A stretch of 64,000 nt of DNA from Salinisphaera sp040361255 (lineage in GTDB: Bacteria; Pseudomonadota; Gammaproteobacteria; Nevskiales; Salinisphaeraceae). Position 1 is the stretch's first letter; each line of letters opens with the position of its first letter. This document shows, one piece after another, positions 1 to 9,356 of this stretch. Below the pieces are notes generated by a model. The model did not search any database and was not told the origin of the DNA. It saw only the letters and a program-made list of their open reading frames with translations. The position numbers and the translations under genes were made by a program. The stretch is from the NCBI RefSeq assembly GCF_040361255.1, contig NZ_APNG01000012.1, positions 1 to 64,000 of the forward strand, in the 5' to 3' direction.

Positions 1-488
1 CTGATGGGGAAAAGTACGCTAACTCACGCGTTTTCACACAGCCTGGGCCGAAAGCGGACCAGCGAACGGCAGCGCTTCCGCTCGAAATTGATTGATATCG
101 ACGTGGTGCGGTATATCCCATCGTGTTCTTGTTGAGATCAACAGGAAATTAAACGAAGTAGCGCCGCAGGGAAATTAAATCACGATACTTCCTAGCTCCG
201 CATCGGGGCCGCGCATCGCCCGCGCAGCCAGTTCTGTCGGTATTGCGCCGTGGCGCGCTTCGAGAACCTACATCGCTTTCGAGAATGCCCAGTATTCGGA
301 TTGACCGTCGTCGCTATTCATGCCTTCTGGCTTATCCAACTTGTGCGCAGTACAGTCACATTATTCCAGTGAAAACCAACGATGTCCTACAGTTGCCGTA
401 TGGTGGCCGAGGGTCGACGGCTCCTGCATTAGGGAAGCAACGCATTGAAAGCGCGCGCCGAGGCGTACGCGCACTAGAGAGGGGCGAT
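1..488. other. leader without a recognisable gene
   Basis: I see no convincing gene here. An open frame runs upstream of the methyltransferase ATG to a possible start near 243, but its residues (Arg/Ser-rich, no domain) look like translated non-coding sequence. A GAGAGG-like ribosome binding site lies about 5 bases before the ATG at 489. The region probably holds the promoter of the restriction-modification operon, but no clear -35/-10 pair could be chosen. Confidence 0.4.
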
Positions 489-3400
489 ATGGACTCGCGC
501 ATTCGCGACGCGATTCTGGCGGCCGTGCCGGATAACGGCCGTACCATTGGCAATAAAAGTCTGTTCCAGGATGTTCGGGCGCGGCTCGACCAAGCTGGAC
601 AACCGGCCGGCGACGACGTAATCGAGGCGGCCCGCGCCCAGTTGATTACCGAGGGTGTACTAAGCAAAGGCCGTGGGCGCGGTGGTTCGGTTTATCTTAA
701 TCGAGCTCGTAGCGATGCGGATGAGGCGAATGGCGCGAGCGATGCCGATAGGGAAGGCATCGCTGGCGCGGAGCGAAAATCGACGAGTGCGCCGGTGCCC
801 GGGGATGAGTCGGGCGACGGGCGATATGGCAACTACCGCCACCCGGAGCAGGCGACGCAGCGCCCGGACGTGGGGCTGCAGGACCAGTTTCCAAACGCGC
901 GGGGGCCGAAAACTTATCGCTATGACTCCAGCCTAGCGCCGGAATTAGCTTGGGATGAAAGCGCCGAGCGGGACTTTGCCGAATGGCTTTTACATCTGAT
1001 CACGCAAGCGGCCGAAAAGGGGGAGGCCGCAGTGTTCGATCGACCTCAGCAGTGGCGCGGCAGCGGCGAGCGCTTCGAGTCGCTGCGCCAGTGTTCAGCC
1101 CGGCTGCAAAGTCTGAGTCGGCCTTTTTTGAACTGGGCCGGCAAGGCGGAGCGTCAGCGGATCAGCGTGCCGACGGTGCCCCTGTTCGTGCACGAGCGCC
1201 AATCGACCCGCGCGATTCTGGACAGGCTGGATAGCTATCGATCTGCGGGCCAGACGCTGGAGCTATTCGGCGATCCTCAGGCCGATATTACCGACAAGCT
1301 CGACGCCTACGAGCACACCGGCCCTTGGACCAACCGCATGATCCTGGGCGACTCACTACAGGTGATGAACTCGCTGCTCGAATACGAAGGGCTCGGAGGC
1401 CAGGTGCAGATGATCTATATCGACCCGCCTTACGGGGTGAAATTCGGCTCGAATTTCCAGCCGTTCGTGCGCAAGCGCGACGTTACGCATGGCAAGGACG
1501 AGCAGATGATTCGCGAGCCGGAAATGGTCAAGGCCTACCGCGACACCTGGGAGCTGGGCCTGCACTCCTATCTGAGCTATCTGCGCGACCGCCTGCTGCT
1601 TGCGCGGGAGCTATTGACCGAGAGCGGCAGTGTCTTCGTGCAGATTTCAGATGAGAATCTGCATCATGTCAAAGAAGTGTGCGCTGAAACGCTGGGGGAG
1701 CATAACTTTGTTGCTGTAATTACTGTGCGAAAGACGACAAGTGAAGGGAGAAGGCTCTTAGGGTCGACTTGTGATTATTTGATTTGGTACGCGAAGGATA
1801 TTAGTCGGACAAAGTACAACGCTATTTATCTTCATCGCGCTGACGAATCCAATGAGCGATATGATCAAATTGATTTTGGTAATGGAAATACACGCCCGCT
1901 AACTCCGGATGAAAAGAAAGGTGTTGTTGAGCCACCGAACGAGGGCAGGATATTCCGAGTAGATAACCTAACGAGCTCTCGGCCGGCGGGTAAGGGTGAC
2001 TTAACCGAATACATATATAAGGGAAAGAAATTCAAACCAGGTAAAGGAACCTTTAAGACAAACGAGCCTGGTATGAGAATGCTCGAAACCGCTGGGAGAT
2101 TGCATATAACCAGCAAGGGCGGCCTAAGCTATCGTCGTTATGTCGATGATTTTGGCTATTCAAAAATCGGGAATTTATGGTCGGATATTAGCGGTGCAGT
2201 GCAAAGTCGTTCTGATCCGAAAATATATGCTGTTCAAACGTCTACGCCAGTTATAGAGCGTTGTGTTTTAATGGCAACCGATCCTGGAGACATTATATTT
2301 GACCCCACCTGCGGATCCGGCACGGCGGCCTATGTGGCCGAGCAATGGGGGCGACGCTGGATTACTTGCGATACGTCGCGCGTGCCGCTGGCGCTGGCTC
2401 GCCAGCGGTTGCTGACCGCCAATTTTCCTTGGTACGAGTTGAAGGAGCCGCAGCGCGGCCCGGCGGGTGGCTTTGTCTATAAGCGGAAACAGAACCGCAA
2501 GGGTGAGGAAGTCGGTGGCCTGGTACCGCGCATCACGCTCAAGTCGATCGCCAATAACGAAGAGCCGGAAATGGTCACTCTGGTCGATCGTCCCGAGCAG
2601 AATAAGAAAATCACTCGCGTCTGCGGGCCGTTCACGGTGGAGGCGACGATACAGGCTGCGGCCACGTTCGACGAGACGGCCGGGGGCTTGATCGCGGACG
2701 AACGCTCGTCGTATGAAAACCCGCGTGCTTATCTCGATCGCATGGTCGAAGTGCTGCGCCGAGCGCATACGCTGCGGCTGCCGGGTAACGAGTCGCTCTC
2801 GCTGGACTCAGTGCGGCCGCTGACGGACTGCGAATGGTTGAACGCGGAGGCGACCAGCGAAGCCAACGGTAGCGAGGCGCAGCGAATTGCCGTGGTTTTC
2901 GGCCCGGAGGAGGGCGCGATTCACTCACAGCAGGTTTATGAGGCGGCGCGCGAGGCTTATTTTCTGAAGTACGACCAGCTGTATCTATTCGGCTTTGCCA
3001 TACAGGCTAAGGCGGGGGAACTGGCCAGCGATCGCGCCAAGCTCCGCATCCCTTGTACCTACATTAACGTCACGCCGGACGTTGTGATGGCCGATCTGCT
3101 GAAGACGAGCCATACCGACCAGATCTTTTCCGTGACCGGGCTGCCGGACGTGGCGCTCTACCCGGTTGGTCGGCGCGACGACGGCGCACCGTTGTATCAG
3201 GCCGCAGTCCGCGGTCTGGATATTTTCCGGCCCGACAATCTGGAAACCGAGTCCATCGCCGCCGAGAACCTGCCGTGCTGGATGCTGGATACCGATTACA
3301 ACGGGCTGGTGTTTTGTGCCTCGCAGGTGTTCTTCCCGCGCACTGGTGCTTGGGACAACCTGAAGAAATCGCTCAAGGCCGATTTTGACGACAGTGTCTG

Positions 3401-3521
3401 GGAGCACTTGGCCGGCACGGAGAGTGAGCCGTTCGTGCTCGGTAGCCAACGCCGTATCGCCGTCAAGGTGATCGACGAGCGTGGCAACGAGCTGATGGCG
3501 GTGCGGGAGCCGACCGGGTGA
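489..3521 (+). CDS. Type III-like DNA adenine/cytosine methyltransferase (Mod)
   Basis: This 1010-residue protein should be the modification subunit of a restriction-modification system, transferring methyl groups from S-adenosylmethionine to DNA bases. The catalytic DPPY motif lies at about residue 312, and the SAM-binding loop DPTCGSG follows at about 605. That order is typical of beta-class N-methyltransferases such as Type III Mod and separates the two motifs with a target recognition region. The first 65 residues look like a small winged-helix domain (KSLFQDVRARLD...GGSVYL). I chose the ATG at 489 because a GAGAGG site precedes it and the conserved-looking sequence begins there. The stop overlaps the GTG of the broken hicA, and res follows. 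The middle of the gene is clearly more AT-rich than its ends, suggesting a swapped specificity domain. Confidence 0.88.
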   Translation: MDSRIRDAILAAVPDNGRTIGNKSLFQDVRARLDQAGQPAGDDVIEAARAQLITEGVLSKGRGRGGSVYLNRARSDADEANGASDADREGIAGAERKSTSAPVPGDESGDGRYGNYRHPEQATQRPDVGLQDQFPNARGPKTYRYDSSLAPELAWDESAERDFAEWLLHLITQAAEKGEAAVFDRPQQWRGSGERFESLRQCSARLQSLSRPFLNWAGKAERQRISVPTVPLFVHERQSTRAILDRLDSYRSAGQTLELFGDPQADITDKLDAYEHTGPWTNRMILGDSLQVMNSLLEYEGLGGQVQMIYIDPPYGVKFGSNFQPFVRKRDVTHGKDEQMIREPEMVKAYRDTWELGLHSYLSYLRDRLLLARELLTESGSVFVQISDENLHHVKEVCAETLGEHNFVAVITVRKTTSEGRRLLGSTCDYLIWYAKDISRTKYNAIYLHRADESNERYDQIDFGNGNTRPLTPDEKKGVVEPPNEGRIFRVDNLTSSRPAGKGDLTEYIYKGKKFKPGKGTFKTNEPGMRMLETAGRLHITSKGGLSYRRYVDDFGYSKIGNLWSDISGAVQSRSDPKIYAVQTSTPVIERCVLMATDPGDIIFDPTCGSGTAAYVAEQWGRRWITCDTSRVPLALARQRLLTANFPWYELKEPQRGPAGGFVYKRKQNRKGEEVGGLVPRITLKSIANNEEPEMVTLVDRPEQNKKITRVCGPFTVEATIQAAATFDETAGGLIADERSSYENPRAYLDRMVEVLRRAHTLRLPGNESLSLDSVRPLTDCEWLNAEATSEANGSEAQRIAVVFGPEEGAIHSQQVYEAAREAYFLKYDQLYLFGFAIQAKAGELASDRAKLRIPCTYINVTPDVVMADLLKTSHTDQIFSVTGLPDVALYPVGRRDDGAPLYQAAVRGLDIFRPDNLETESIAAENLPCWMLDTDYNGLVFCASQVFFPRTGAWDNLKKSLKADFDDSVWEHLAGTESEPFVLGSQRRIAVKVIDERGNELMAVREPTG

Positions 3522-3767
3522 GCCGGTTGGAGAAACTACGGAGGCAAGTGTTCAACGAGCGGGGGGAACCAAGATCGCGTTGGCCGATCTGCTCGGACTG
3601 CTGCTGCGCCTGGGTTTCGCGGAGCGAACGCGAGATAGCCGTCATATCAGACGCGGCCACATCGAGGAGCGGATCAATTTGCACGAGGGTTACGCGAAGG
3701 CTAAGCCTTGCCAGGCCACGGAGGTGCGGGCCGTCATTGTTCGGGCGGCCTGGAGGTCAACGAGTGA
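3518..3767 (+). pseudogene. HicA-family toxin, broken by two frameshifts
   Basis: Read in one frame this is not a gene, but three successive frames rebuild a HicA-like protein of about 82 residues. GTG at 3518 gives MSRLEKLRRQVFNERG. A shift at the six-G run at 3561-3566 continues as GGTKIALADLLGLLLRLGF, then DSRHIRRGHIEERINLHEG and YAKAKPCQATEVRAVIVR. A second shift near 3743-3750 ends as GLEVNE and TGA at 3765. The order matches the HicA pattern of a gly-Ser-His-His segment, an EExINLQ segment and AKPYQVxQVR. The catalytic-type SHH is SRH here. The start overlaps the mod stop and the end overlaps the hicB ATG, as in an intact operon. Either the toxin is dead or the homopolymer is a read error. 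Confidence 0.7.
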
Positions 3768-3979
3768 TGCATCAATACGAGATCATCATTTACTGGAGCG
3801 ACGAGGACGGCGTCTTCGTGGCGGATGTGCCGGAGCTGCTGGACTGCATGGCGCATGGTGCCACGTGCGAGGCGGCGCTACAGGCATCCAGTGAGACAGT
3901 AGAATTGTGGGTTGATACCTCGCGCGAGGGGGGTCGATCCGTTTCAGAGGCCAAGGGACGGCGGTTGCTGTATGCATGA
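3767..3979 (+). CDS. HicB-family antitoxin (small, 70 aa)
   Basis: The protein begins MHQYEIIIYWSDEDGVFVAD and continues VPELLDCMAHGATCEAAL, the typical partial RNase H-like fold of HicB (beta strand, D/E-D turn, FVAxVPEL, then the 'G.T.EEAL' helix). HicB proteins neutralise the HicA mRNA interferase, and some also bind operator DNA. At 70 residues this copy has the core fold and no obvious C-terminal DNA-binding domain. The ATG overlaps the stop of the degenerate hicA, and its own stop overlaps the res start, so it is translationally coupled within the restriction-modification operon. With hicA broken it may be a relic or may act only as a regulator. Confidence 0.75.
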   Translation: MHQYEIIIYWSDEDGVFVADVPELLDCMAHGATCEAALQASSETVELWVDTSREGGRSVSEAKGRRLLYA

Positions 3980-6900
3980 GACGGAAAAGTTCATTGACGC
4001 GCCCGGCGGGCCGTTCGAAGTCGAGTCGCCGATCATCAATTCGCCGTTCTACGAGCCGGAATATCATTGGCAGATTGAACGCGGCGAGCAACCGATCAAG
4101 GCTCAAGGCCGGCGGCCTGCCAGCTATTACTTTCGGGTGCCCGAGCACGCCGAGCGCGGGCGATCGGCGTCCAAGCGCGGCGACAAGGATCTGTTCGGCG
4201 AGGCCGATGTCGGTCAGGAGGAAGAGCTGGCGTTGGTGAATCTGCTGCGCCAGCGGGTGGCGACGTGGCGCGTCGGTGAGTTAACCGGAAAAGCGTATGA
4301 CGGCGTATCACCCGTTACGCGCGAGCTGATCTCGCTGTGGCGGTCCGAGGATCGGATGCAGCGGCTATTCTTCGCCCAGGTCGAGGCCGCCGAAACTCTG
4401 ATCTTTCTGGTGGAGGCGGCCGCGCCGTATCGCAAGGACATTCCGCCGATCCCGACCGACGAGCCGAGTGCGGACGCCAAGGCCAATGGCTTTAGCGCCT
4501 TTACGCGTTACGCCTGCAAAATGGCCACCGGCACAGGCAAGACTACAGTCATGGGTATGTTGTCCGCCTGGTCGATCCTTAACCGTATCGCAGCGCCGAC
4601 CGATGATCGCTTTACCGATACGGTGCTCGTTGTCTGCCCCAACGTGACCATCCGCGAGCGGCTTGGCGAGCTCGACCCGGCGCGCGGTGATCTGAGCCTG
4701 TACCGTACGCGCCAGCTCGTCCCGCCCCAGCGCATGGATGATCTGCGCCGCGGCGAAGTGATGGTCGCCAACTGGCATCGTCTGGCCAAACTGGAAACCG
4801 GCAGCGTCAACGGCCAATCCGCGAAAGTGGTCAAAACCGGCGAAGCGGTCGAGGTGGTCAGGAACGCGGGCAAGAAGAACGAAACCCGCGAGACCAAGTA
4901 TTTCGAATCGGACGCGGCCTGGTTCAAGCGGATACGCCGCGAGCTCGGCTCGGGACGCGGGCGCGCGCCGCACTGGCTCGTATTCAACGACGAAGCCCAT
5001 CATGCCTATCGGCGCGGCGACCGCGTGACGGATGCCGCCGATCTTGACGACGACAAGAATCTGTCGAAGAAAAACGCGCGCGAGGCCACGATCTGGATCG
5101 AAGGTCTGGACCGGATCAACAAACTGGCCGGCGGCCGGCGCAAGGGTATTCGTCTATGCGTCGATCTGTCCGCGACCCCGTTCTATATCCAAGGGTCGGG
5201 CAACGAAGTCGGCAAGCCTTTTCCCTGGGTTGTATCGGACTTCGGGCTCCTGGATGCGATCGAGTCGGGCCTCGTGAAAATACCGCAGTTGCCCTCTCGC
5301 GATCCGACCGGCGCCCAGGAGGCGGCGTATTTCAATATTTGGCGATGGGTTCAGGAAAAGGCCGAACAGGACGGCTATGGCAGCAAGCTGACGCCGGAGC
5401 TGGTACTGAACTACGCCAGCGCTCCCATCAACCTACTGGCCAATGAATGGAGGCAACGCTTTGAACAATGGCAGCGCTTTGCCAAACACCAGCAAAAGCA
5501 TCCGGTGCCGCCGGTTTTCATCGTGGTATGTCGTGATACCCAAGTGGCGAAGGCTGTGCACAACTGGCTGGCTAATGATGAAGGCGGCTACGGCGAGCCG
5601 CCCGCGTTGTTCCGCAACGCCCCCGGTCGGGAAGTGACGGTGCGCATCGATTCCAGGGTTGTCGAGGACATCGAAGCCGGTGGCACGAAAGACGAAACCC
5701 GACGATTGCGCTTTATTTTGGATACCGTCGGCAAGGCCGAATGGCCGGGGCGCCGCGTGCCCGAGGACTGGTCGGAGCTCGTGCGCAAGCACAACGAGAA
5801 AGTAGCCAGCGACGACAACGACGGCTCGCTGTACTGGGTTGACGAGCACGTACCGCCAGGGCGCGATGTGCGCTGCATCGTTTCAGTGTCCATGCTCGCG
5901 GAAGGCTGGGATGCGAACACGGTGACGCATATCATTGGTCTGCGACCGTTTGGTTCGCAGCTGCTGTGCGAGCAGGTCGTGGGCCGCGCGCTGCGCCGGC
6001 GCAGCTATGCGTTGAAAACGGACGGTACGGACCAGTTCGCAGAAGAAACCGCCCAGGTTTTCGGCGTGCCGTTCGAACTCGTGCCGTTCAAAGTGCGCGA
6101 ATCGCGCGATCCGGTCGATCCGCCCGATCCCAACCATATCTATTCGGTGCCGGAAAAATCGGCGTATACGATTGCGTTCCCGATCGTGACCGGCTATCAA
6201 CAACGCGGCAAGTTCGAAGTGAGGCTGGATTGGTCGTGCGTCCCTCAGGTGACGCTCGACCCGATGCAAATACCGCAGACCGTCGAGCTCACGTCCTTAA
6301 CCGCGCCCGAGGGTGCACTGTCTACCTACGGACCGGGCGAGCGCCCGACGCTTTCATTGAAGGAATGGCGGGCGCGGTTTCGTGACCAGCAGGTTGCCTT
6401 CCGGCTGGCGCATAGAGTGGTGCGCCGCTGGCAAGAAGAATTCGGTGTCGACACCGTTCCGACTTCGAAGCTGTTCCAGGCAGTGCTGTTTGCCGCCCGG
6501 CGCTTCCTGGCTGATCCCACGAAGTTGGTACGCAAGGGCGACAGCCAAGCCTGCGATGTGCTCGCTGTAGGCCATTATGAGCAGGCAGCGGTTTCCGCGC
6601 TGTTCGAGGCCATTCGCACGAGCGGTGACGGCGACACTCACGAATTGCCGGTCATACCGCAAGGCGCCAGCGGCCGGGGCAGCACCGAATACGTCGATTT
6701 CCATTCGACGAAGCCGATCTATGCAGTACAAAAATGCCATCTGAATGCGATGGTCGCGGATACGGCCAAGTGGGAGCAGAGTGCTGCGTTCGCGCTGGAT
6801 ACGCATCCCGGCGTGGCGCGCTGGGTCAAGAATGACCATTTGGGCTTTCTGATTCCCTACCGCAAGGGCGATCTCTCACCGAAGTACACGCCGGATTTCA

Positions 6901-7136
6901 TTGCGGTGCTCGACAATGACCTGCGCCTCATAGTGGAAGTGAAGGGCCGTTACGATGACGATGCGGACCGCAAAGCCAAGGCAGCCCACCGCTGGGTCGC
7001 GGCGATCAACAATCTCGGAGAGCATGGCCAGTGGGCCTATGTCGTCGTAGAAGATCCACAAAAGCTTGGCCGCGTCGTTAACGAACATGCCGTAGCGGCT
7101 ATGGAGGACAGCGTTTTGCAGCTGTCGGGGGCTTAG
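3972..7136 (+). CDS. Type III-like restriction endonuclease, helicase subunit (Res)
   Basis: This 1054-residue protein is an SF2 helicase/translocase fused to a nuclease. Walker A ATGTGKT is at about residue 185, the Walker B variant DEAH at 340, motif III SATPF at 400, and motif VI QVVGRALRR near 668. A C-terminal PD-(D/E)xK nuclease is suggested by TPDFIAVLDNDLRLIVEVKG near 973-990. It would cut DNA lacking the methylation laid down by the upstream Mod. The ATG at 3972 overlaps the hicB stop. A longer reading from 3912 would overlap hicB further and adds nothing conserved. All core motifs are intact, so the nuclease is likely functional. Family assignment is strong; the recognition sequence is unknown. 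Confidence 0.9.
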   Translation: MHETEKFIDAPGGPFEVESPIINSPFYEPEYHWQIERGEQPIKAQGRRPASYYFRVPEHAERGRSASKRGDKDLFGEADVGQEEELALVNLLRQRVATWRVGELTGKAYDGVSPVTRELISLWRSEDRMQRLFFAQVEAAETLIFLVEAAAPYRKDIPPIPTDEPSADAKANGFSAFTRYACKMATGTGKTTVMGMLSAWSILNRIAAPTDDRFTDTVLVVCPNVTIRERLGELDPARGDLSLYRTRQLVPPQRMDDLRRGEVMVANWHRLAKLETGSVNGQSAKVVKTGEAVEVVRNAGKKNETRETKYFESDAAWFKRIRRELGSGRGRAPHWLVFNDEAHHAYRRGDRVTDAADLDDDKNLSKKNAREATIWIEGLDRINKLAGGRRKGIRLCVDLSATPFYIQGSGNEVGKPFPWVVSDFGLLDAIESGLVKIPQLPSRDPTGAQEAAYFNIWRWVQEKAEQDGYGSKLTPELVLNYASAPINLLANEWRQRFEQWQRFAKHQQKHPVPPVFIVVCRDTQVAKAVHNWLANDEGGYGEPPALFRNAPGREVTVRIDSRVVEDIEAGGTKDETRRLRFILDTVGKAEWPGRRVPEDWSELVRKHNEKVASDDNDGSLYWVDEHVPPGRDVRCIVSVSMLAEGWDANTVTHIIGLRPFGSQLLCEQVVGRALRRRSYALKTDGTDQFAEETAQVFGVPFELVPFKVRESRDPVDPPDPNHIYSVPEKSAYTIAFPIVTGYQQRGKFEVRLDWSCVPQVTLDPMQIPQTVELTSLTAPEGALSTYGPGERPTLSLKEWRARFRDQQVAFRLAHRVVRRWQEEFGVDTVPTSKLFQAVLFAARRFLADPTKLVRKGDSQACDVLAVGHYEQAAVSALFEAIRTSGDGDTHELPVIPQGASGRGSTEYVDFHSTKPIYAVQKCHLNAMVADTAKWEQSAAFALDTHPGVARWVKNDHLGFLIPYRKGDLSPKYTPDFIAVLDNDLRLIVEVKGRYDDDADRKAKAAHRWVAAINNLGEHGQWAYVVVEDPQKLGRVVNEHAVAAMEDSVLQLSGA

Positions 7137-7395
7137 GTCGTTATACGTAACGATAGCCGGTTACATTTGCCAGCTGTCTACTTCGAGTCGCGATCAGCCA
7201 AGAGTGGAAATTGTGACCATCGATTCCCCTAGCTTGCTATGCCTCTGGGGGCGCTGCTACTCAAATTGCGGGGATGGTCGGTACTGAACTGCGGAAACAA
7301 GTCAAGACGGCAACCTTAATGACGATCGATTCATCCTGTCCCGCCCCGCAATTAGCTTCCATTCGCGAACGATCTCGCCTTCGCCCAGAGACGGC

Positions 7396-9354
7396 CTAAA
7401 GCCGCCGCAACCGCCACATGAAGTAACTCCCACCGATAAGCGTGGCGACGATGCCGGCGGGGATTTCGCTGGGGAACAGCAGCATGCGGCCGATCCAGTC
7501 GGCCATGACCATGACCAGGGCGCCGAGTACGGCAGCACCGGCGAGCTGGTGGCGGGCGCGGGCGAGGCCCATGATGCGTACGAGGTTGGGGGCGAGCAGG
7601 CCGATGAAGCTCAGCGGGCCGACCACGAGCGTAGCGCCTGCGGTGAGCAATGCGACCAGTACCAGCAGCAGCAGGCGGCTGATGCCGACGTTTACGCCCA
7701 GCGATCGGGCCGTGGGCATGCCCAGCGGCAGCAGGTCGAGCCAGACCTGCAGCGGCCGGATTACGGCGAACAGCACCAGCCCAAGTACGGCGACCGTCAC
7801 GGCCAGCGGCAGTTCGACGTAGTAGGTAGTGCCCGACATCCAGGCCAGCAGCTGTTGGGTGCGCGGGTCGCCGCCGGCGAGCACGATCTTGGCGACGGCA
7901 TCGAACAGAAACAGCACGCTGATGCCGGTAAGCAGCACGCGCTCGGGTTCGTAGTCGCTGCGGGCGTTGAGCCCGACCAGTACGGCCAGCGATGCGAGCG
8001 CGCCGAGCATGCCGGCCAGCAGCAGTACCGGCACGCCGGCGCCGGGCATGAGCAGCACTACCGCCAGCACGCCCAGCCCGGTGCCGGCACTGATGCCGAG
8101 CACCTCGGGGCTGGCCATGGCGTTGCCGGATACGCGCTGGATGACGGTGCCGGCCACCGCCAGCATGGCCCCGGCCGCGCCGGCGGCCAGTACGCGGGGC
8201 ACGCGCCACAGGCCGGTTTCGTCCCAGGGGCGGGTGAAGGGCCAGTCCCAGCCGTCCGCGCCCTGCCCCACGAACAGCGCAACAACGACAGCACCCACCA
8301 GCCCGATAGCGAGCATGGCCACCAGCCGGCCGGGCGTCTGGCTGCGCGGGGCCGGCGTCGGCGGCGAGCCGGGTTCGCGGGCCAGATTCAGGCGCGGAAT
8401 GAGCCATAGCAGCAACGGCGCGCCGAGTGCGGCCGTGGTCGCGCCCGTGGGAATAAGCATGGACGAGTGCAGCGTGACCAGTTCCAGCACCTGGTCGGTG
8501 ACCGCCAGCAGCAGCCCGCCGAATATCGGTGCCCAGATCAGCCGGCTCGCCAGCCGACGCGCGCCGGCCAGGCGCACGATCGAAGGCGCGGCCAGGCCGA
8601 TGAAGCCGACGATGCCCAGCTCGACGATCACCACGGAGCTGGCGAACACGCCCAAACCGAGGCTGGCCGCCCGCAGCCAAGCCAGCGAAATACCCAGATT
8701 CTTTGCGTTGGTATCGTCGAGATCCAGCAGCGCCAGCGCGCGCGACAAGGCCACCGCAGCCACGCCGGCCAGCGCCAGACGCGGCAGCAGATAGAGCACG
8801 CCGTCCCAGTTGTTCTGGGCGAGCGAACCCGCGCCCCAGATCATCATGCCGCGCAGCGCTTCTTCGTTGAATAGCAGCAGCACGACAGCGAGCGCGCCGA
8901 AATAGAGATTGACGACCAGCCCGGCGAGCACCACCACCGTGGGGGCGAGGTTGCGTCGCCAGGCGAGTGCAAAGACCAGCGCCATGGCCCCGGCACCGCC
9001 CGCAAAGCCGACAAGTCCGCGGGCATGCACCATCAGCGCCGGCGCGAACAGCGTGCCCAGCAGCAATGCCAGGTGTACGCCGCCGACCACGCCCAGGGTG
9101 GTGGGGGCGGCCAGCGGGTTGCGCAGGGTCTGTTGGAACAGCACGCCGGCCAGGGCCAGCCCGGCGCCGCCGACGAGTGCGGCCGTTACGCGCGGCAACC
9201 AGTTGTAGCGGGCGAGCACGCCTGCGATATCGTTGCTGTCGGCCCAGAGTGCGGCGATGCCTGCCGCAGAATTTTCGTGCAGCACGAACGCCGCGAGCAC
9301 GGCCAGCAGCAGCGCGAAGCCACCGCACAGACGCGCCGGTGTGACCCACGGCAT
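7396..9354 (-). CDS. iron-siderophore ABC transporter, fused double permease (FhuB-like)
   Basis: This 652-residue inner-membrane protein is almost entirely hydrophobic and consists of two homologous FecCD-type permease halves, as in FhuB, where one chain replaces the usual homodimer. Both halves contain the family sequence around 'NPLA(A/S)P..LG...G' (RNPLAAPTTLGVVGG near 110 and GNAMASPEVLGISAG in the second half), followed by the coupling segments. It would form the channel for Fe3+-siderophore import with the binding protein and ATPase encoded just upstream. The ATG at 9354 lies 2 bases after the fhuD-like stop, whereas the longer reading adds a hydrophilic stretch overlapping that gene. 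It is the last gene of a three-gene operon. Confidence 0.9.
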   Translation of the reverse strand: MPWVTPARLCGGFALLLAVLAAFVLHENSAAGIAALWADSNDIAGVLARYNWLPRVTAALVGGAGLALAGVLFQQTLRNPLAAPTTLGVVGGVHLALLLGTLFAPALMVHARGLVGFAGGAGAMALVFALAWRRNLAPTVVVLAGLVVNLYFGALAVVLLLFNEEALRGMMIWGAGSLAQNNWDGVLYLLPRLALAGVAAVALSRALALLDLDDTNAKNLGISLAWLRAASLGLGVFASSVVIVELGIVGFIGLAAPSIVRLAGARRLASRLIWAPIFGGLLLAVTDQVLELVTLHSSMLIPTGATTAALGAPLLLWLIPRLNLAREPGSPPTPAPRSQTPGRLVAMLAIGLVGAVVVALFVGQGADGWDWPFTRPWDETGLWRVPRVLAAGAAGAMLAVAGTVIQRVSGNAMASPEVLGISAGTGLGVLAVVLLMPGAGVPVLLLAGMLGALASLAVLVGLNARSDYEPERVLLTGISVLFLFDAVAKIVLAGGDPRTQQLLAWMSGTTYYVELPLAVTVAVLGLVLFAVIRPLQVWLDLLPLGMPTARSLGVNVGISRLLLLVLVALLTAGATLVVGPLSFIGLLAPNLVRIMGLARARHQLAGAAVLGALVMVMADWIGRMLLFPSEIPAGIVATLIGGSYFMWRLRRL

Positions 9355-9356
9355 GA

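Noticed and set aside
243..488. N-terminal extension of the methyltransferase
   Set aside because: Residues 1-82 of the extended frame look random (MRRGALREPTSLSRMPSIRI), while the ATG at 489 has a ribosome site and begins the winged-helix-like sequence.
7549..8409. 286-residue plus-strand frame opposite the FhuB-like gene
   Set aside because: It is Gln/His/Arg-rich low-complexity translation caused by the codon bias of the real permease on the minus strand. No start site or domain is seen.
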